From: Sulfuritalea sp.
GTDB lineage: Bacteria; Pseudomonadota; Gammaproteobacteria; Burkholderiales; Rhodocyclaceae
Reading direction: 5' to 3'
Length of the DNA stretch: 64,000 nt
NCBI GenBank assembly: GCA_016710465.1
Contig: JADJVS010000014.1
Span: 806,001 to 870,000 of the forward strand
Part shown: positions 62,037 to 64,000 of the stretch, one piece after another
Numbering within the stretch: position 1 is the stretch's first letter
Layout of the letters: each line of letters begins with the position of its first letter
The notes under the pieces: generated by a model
Databases searched by the model: none
Told to the model about the DNA's origin: nothing
Seen by the model: the letters and a program-made list of their open reading frames with translations, nothing else
Made by a program: the position numbers and the translations under genes

Positions 62037-63976
62037 GCCGCGACGGCTCCGGCGAGCGCCACGCCTGCCTTGGCGCGCAAGCGATAGCGACGGTCGCTCA
62101 TGGCAACGAGCCCGCCCAGAGCCATCAACAGGCAGCCGCCCCAGATCCAGTCGACGAAGGGCTTGTAGTATACGCGCACGCTCCAGGCGCCGCGGTTGTC
62201 GAGCGGTTCGCCGAGCGACACATAGACATCGCGGGTGAGGCCGGCGTCGATCGCGGCTTCCGTCATCGGCATTTGCGAAGAGAGGTACTGGCGCTTCTCG
62301 GGGCGCATGGTGCGGAGCAGGCGACCGTCCCTGGACAATTCGACCTCGCCCACCGAGGCGCGGTAGTTGGGTCCCTGGGCGCTTTTCACGCCGAGCAGGC
62401 GGAAATTGTAGCCGCCGACCTGGACCGTGTCGCCCGGCTCCATGCGTACATCCTTTTCCTCCTGGTATCCGCCGACCATGGCCACGCCGATGACGAAGAC
62501 GGCGATTCCAAGGTGGGCGAGATGCATTCCCCAGAAGGCGGCCGGGGGCTTGCCGGTCTTCAGTCGGTCGATGATCTGGAACACGCCGCTGGCGGCGATC
62601 CAAACCGCGAGCAGCGAGCTCATCGCGGTCATCGCTGTCCAGCCGCCCATCAGGAGCGGCAGCGCGATGCCGGCAATCACCGCCAGGACCAGGCTTAGCC
62701 GCAGGCGCAGGGCAATCGCGCGGAGGTCGGCATGCTTCCACTGGGCGAGCGGACCGACGGCGAGCAGGATCAAGAGCGGCACCATTACGGGAACGAAGAC
62801 GGCATTGAAATAGGGCGGACCGACCGACAGCTTGCCCATGCCCAGGGCATCGATCAGCAGCGGGTAGAGCGTTCCCAGCAGCACGCTGCCGGTCGCCACC
62901 ACCAGCAGCACGTTGTTCATCAGCAGCAGGGTTTCGCGCGACACGAGGCCGAAGTGGCCTCCGGCGCTGACTTTCGGCGCGCGCCAGGCAAACAGCAGCA
63001 GGGAACTGCCGACCACGATCACCAGCAAGGCGAGGATGAAAATGCCGCGGCGCGGATCGGTGGCGAAGGCGTGCACCGAGGTCAGCACGCCGGAGCGGAC
63101 CAGGAAGGTGCCGAGCAGCGACAGCGAGAACGCGGCGATCGCCAGGAGCACGGTCCAGTTCTTGAAGGCGCCGCGCTTTTCGGTCACGGCCAGGGAATGG
63201 ATCAATGCCGTGCCCACCAGCCAGGGCATGAAGGAGGCGTTCTCCACCGGGTCCCAGAACCACCAGCCGCCCCAGCCCAGTTCGTAGTAGGCCCACCAAC
63301 TGCCCAGCGCGATGCCGAGAGTGAGGAAGACCCAGGCCGCGGTGGTCCACGGCCGCGACCAGCGCGCCCAGGCGGCATCGAGGCGGCCCGAGATCAGCGC
63401 GGCAATGGCGAAGGCGAAGGCCACCGAAAAGCCGACGTAGCCCATGTAGAGCATGGGCGGATGAAACACCAGGCCCGGATCCTGCAACAACGGGTTGAGG
63501 TCGCGTCCCTCCGCTGCGGCGGGCAGCATGCGCTCGAAGGGATTCGAGGTGAACAGGATGAAGGCCAGCAGACCGATGCCGACCAGGCCGAGCACAGCCA
63601 GCACCCGCGCCACCATGACTTCCGGCAATTGCCGCGAAGCGAGCGACACGGCGGCGCCCCAGCCGGCAAGCATCAGCACCCAGAGCAGCAGCGAACCTTC
63701 ATGGCCTCCCCAGACCGCGGAGAAGCGGTACAGCGTGGGCAGGCGGGTATTTGAATGGTTGGCCACGTAGGCCACCGAAAAGTCGTTGGCGAGGAAGCTC
63801 TGTGCCAGACAGGCAAACGAGACGGCGATCAGCAGGAATTGCGTCTGCGCCGCCGGCCGCGCCAATGCCACCCATTGACTACGTCCGCGGCTGGCGCCAA
63901 CCAGGGGCAAGACGCCCTGTGCCAGGGCGACGACGGTGGCGAGGATCAGCGCGAAGTGCCCGAGTTCGGGCGTCAC
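62033..63976 (-). CDS. ccmF: Cytochrome c haem lyase subunit CcmF
   Basis: A 647-residue membrane protein with about fifteen helices. PELGHFALILA is the typical start, with the WWD-type motif WWAYYELGWGGWWFWDPVEN and conserved histidines (HSNTRLPTLYRF, IHSLAVTEKRGAF). It ligates haem to apocytochrome c. GTG at 63976 is the start, overlapping the ccmE stop as GTGA. It serves the many c-type cytochromes encoded in this window. Confidence 0.95.
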   Translation of the reverse strand: MTPELGHFALILATVVALAQGVLPLVGASRGRSQWVALARPAAQTQFLLIAVSFACLAQSFLANDFSVAYVANHSNTRLPTLYRFSAVWGGHEGSLLLWVLMLAGWGAAVSLASRQLPEVMVARVLAVLGLVGIGLLAFILFTSNPFERMLPAAAEGRDLNPLLQDPGLVFHPPMLYMGYVGFSVAFAFAIAALISGRLDAAWARWSRPWTTAAWVFLTLGIALGSWWAYYELGWGGWWFWDPVENASFMPWLVGTALIHSLAVTEKRGAFKNWTVLLAIAAFSLSLLGTFLVRSGVLTSVHAFATDPRRGIFILALLVIVVGSSLLLFAWRAPKVSAGGHFGLVSRETLLLMNNVLLVVATGSVLLGTLYPLLIDALGMGKLSVGPPYFNAVFVPVMVPLLILLAVGPLAQWKHADLRAIALRLRLSLVLAVIAGIALPLLMGGWTAMTAMSSLLAVWIAASGVFQIIDRLKTGKPPAAFWGMHLAHLGIAVFVIGVAMVGGYQEEKDVRMEPGDTVQVGGYNFRLLGVKSAQGPNYRASVGEVELSRDGRLLRTMRPEKRQYLSSQMPMTEAAIDAGLTRDVYVSLGEPLDNRGAWSVRVYYKPFVDWIWGGCLLMALGGLVAMSDRRYRLRAKAGVALAGAVAA

Positions 63977-64000
63977 TTGGCTTGTGCCTTCTGGGCCTGG
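63973..64000 (-). CDS. ccmE: C-terminal end of CcmE (partial)
   Basis: The last 8 codons before a TGA at 63975-63973 read QAQKAQAK, a lysine/glutamine-rich end common in CcmE. The stop overlaps the ccmF start, which matches the usual ccmE-ccmF order. The rest lies outside the window, so the identity rests mostly on position. Confidence 0.5.

Overview
The window is a gene-dense, GC-rich chromosomal segment of a betaproteobacterium. This is inferred from the family content and from the hemA-prfA-prmC, thrH-purU and argB-slmA neighbourhoods; a sulfur-active, facultatively denitrifying lineage of the Rhodocyclales/Nitrosomonadales type fits best. Nearly all DNA is coding. No rRNA, tRNA, CRISPR array or complete insertion sequence was found.

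Layout. 1-491: N-terminal part of an RlmL-type rRNA methyltransferase. 1064-5770: tartrate utilisation operon (dctP, ttuC, ttdA, ttdB) facing a LysR regulator. 6030-8376: hemJ, an SDR gene and a ferredoxin-reductase. 8478-9054: RelE/Phd-type toxin-antitoxin pair with its palindromic operator. 9210-14152: complete branched-chain amino-acid ABC transporter (livKHMGF). 14303-17221: a small cytochrome c, a frameshifted YyaL-type gene and cheY. 17280-22941: an anaerobic sulfur/respiratory operon (octaheme cytochrome, cytochrome b, cytochrome c, YeeE/YedE transporter, triple rhodanese, two small unknowns) behind an FNR-type promoter. 22980-31399: ilvD, a hydrolase, a DUF4143 ATPase, a broken SEC-C gene, lgt, purU, thrH and hemA. 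31454-41127: plsB, prfA, prmC, hemerythrin, cytochrome c4, engB, hemB, slmA, argB and a small periplasmic protein. 41523-54412: thiocyanate/cyanate region. 54494-60080: periplasmic nitrate reductase (napF; napDAGHB). 60307-64000: cytochrome c maturation genes ccmI, ccmH, ccmF and the end of ccmE.

The most interesting system is the thiocyanate island. A three-subunit cobalt thiocyanate hydrolase (scnB, scnA, scnC) and its P15K-type activator are followed, apparently in one 12-gene operon, by an ABC transporter with two permeases and then DsrE, TusA, an SQR-like flavoprotein and a DUF1641 protein. A CynR-type regulator is divergent from the operon. About 2-4 kb upstream lie cyanase (cynS) and a CbiM-like cobalt permease. 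The upstream region of the cobalt permease and the cynR-scn intergenic region share an ungapped conserved stretch (62 of 84 bases by hand alignment) with a 22-base identical block and a LysR-type dyad. This suggests that cobalt supply, cyanate removal and thiocyanate hydrolysis are co-regulated. The inferred flow is thiocyanate import, hydrolysis to carbonyl sulfide and ammonia, and disposal of the resulting sulfide through the SQR/TusA/DsrE set.

A second signal is a dispersed repeat with core AGTCGGCGC and a second block ACGGCGATC. It occurs about 14 times in both orientations, at gene ends and inside genes without breaking the reading frame (yyaL, ilvD, prfA, prmC, napG, ccmI). In prmC a longer version adds about 30 residues to the protein.
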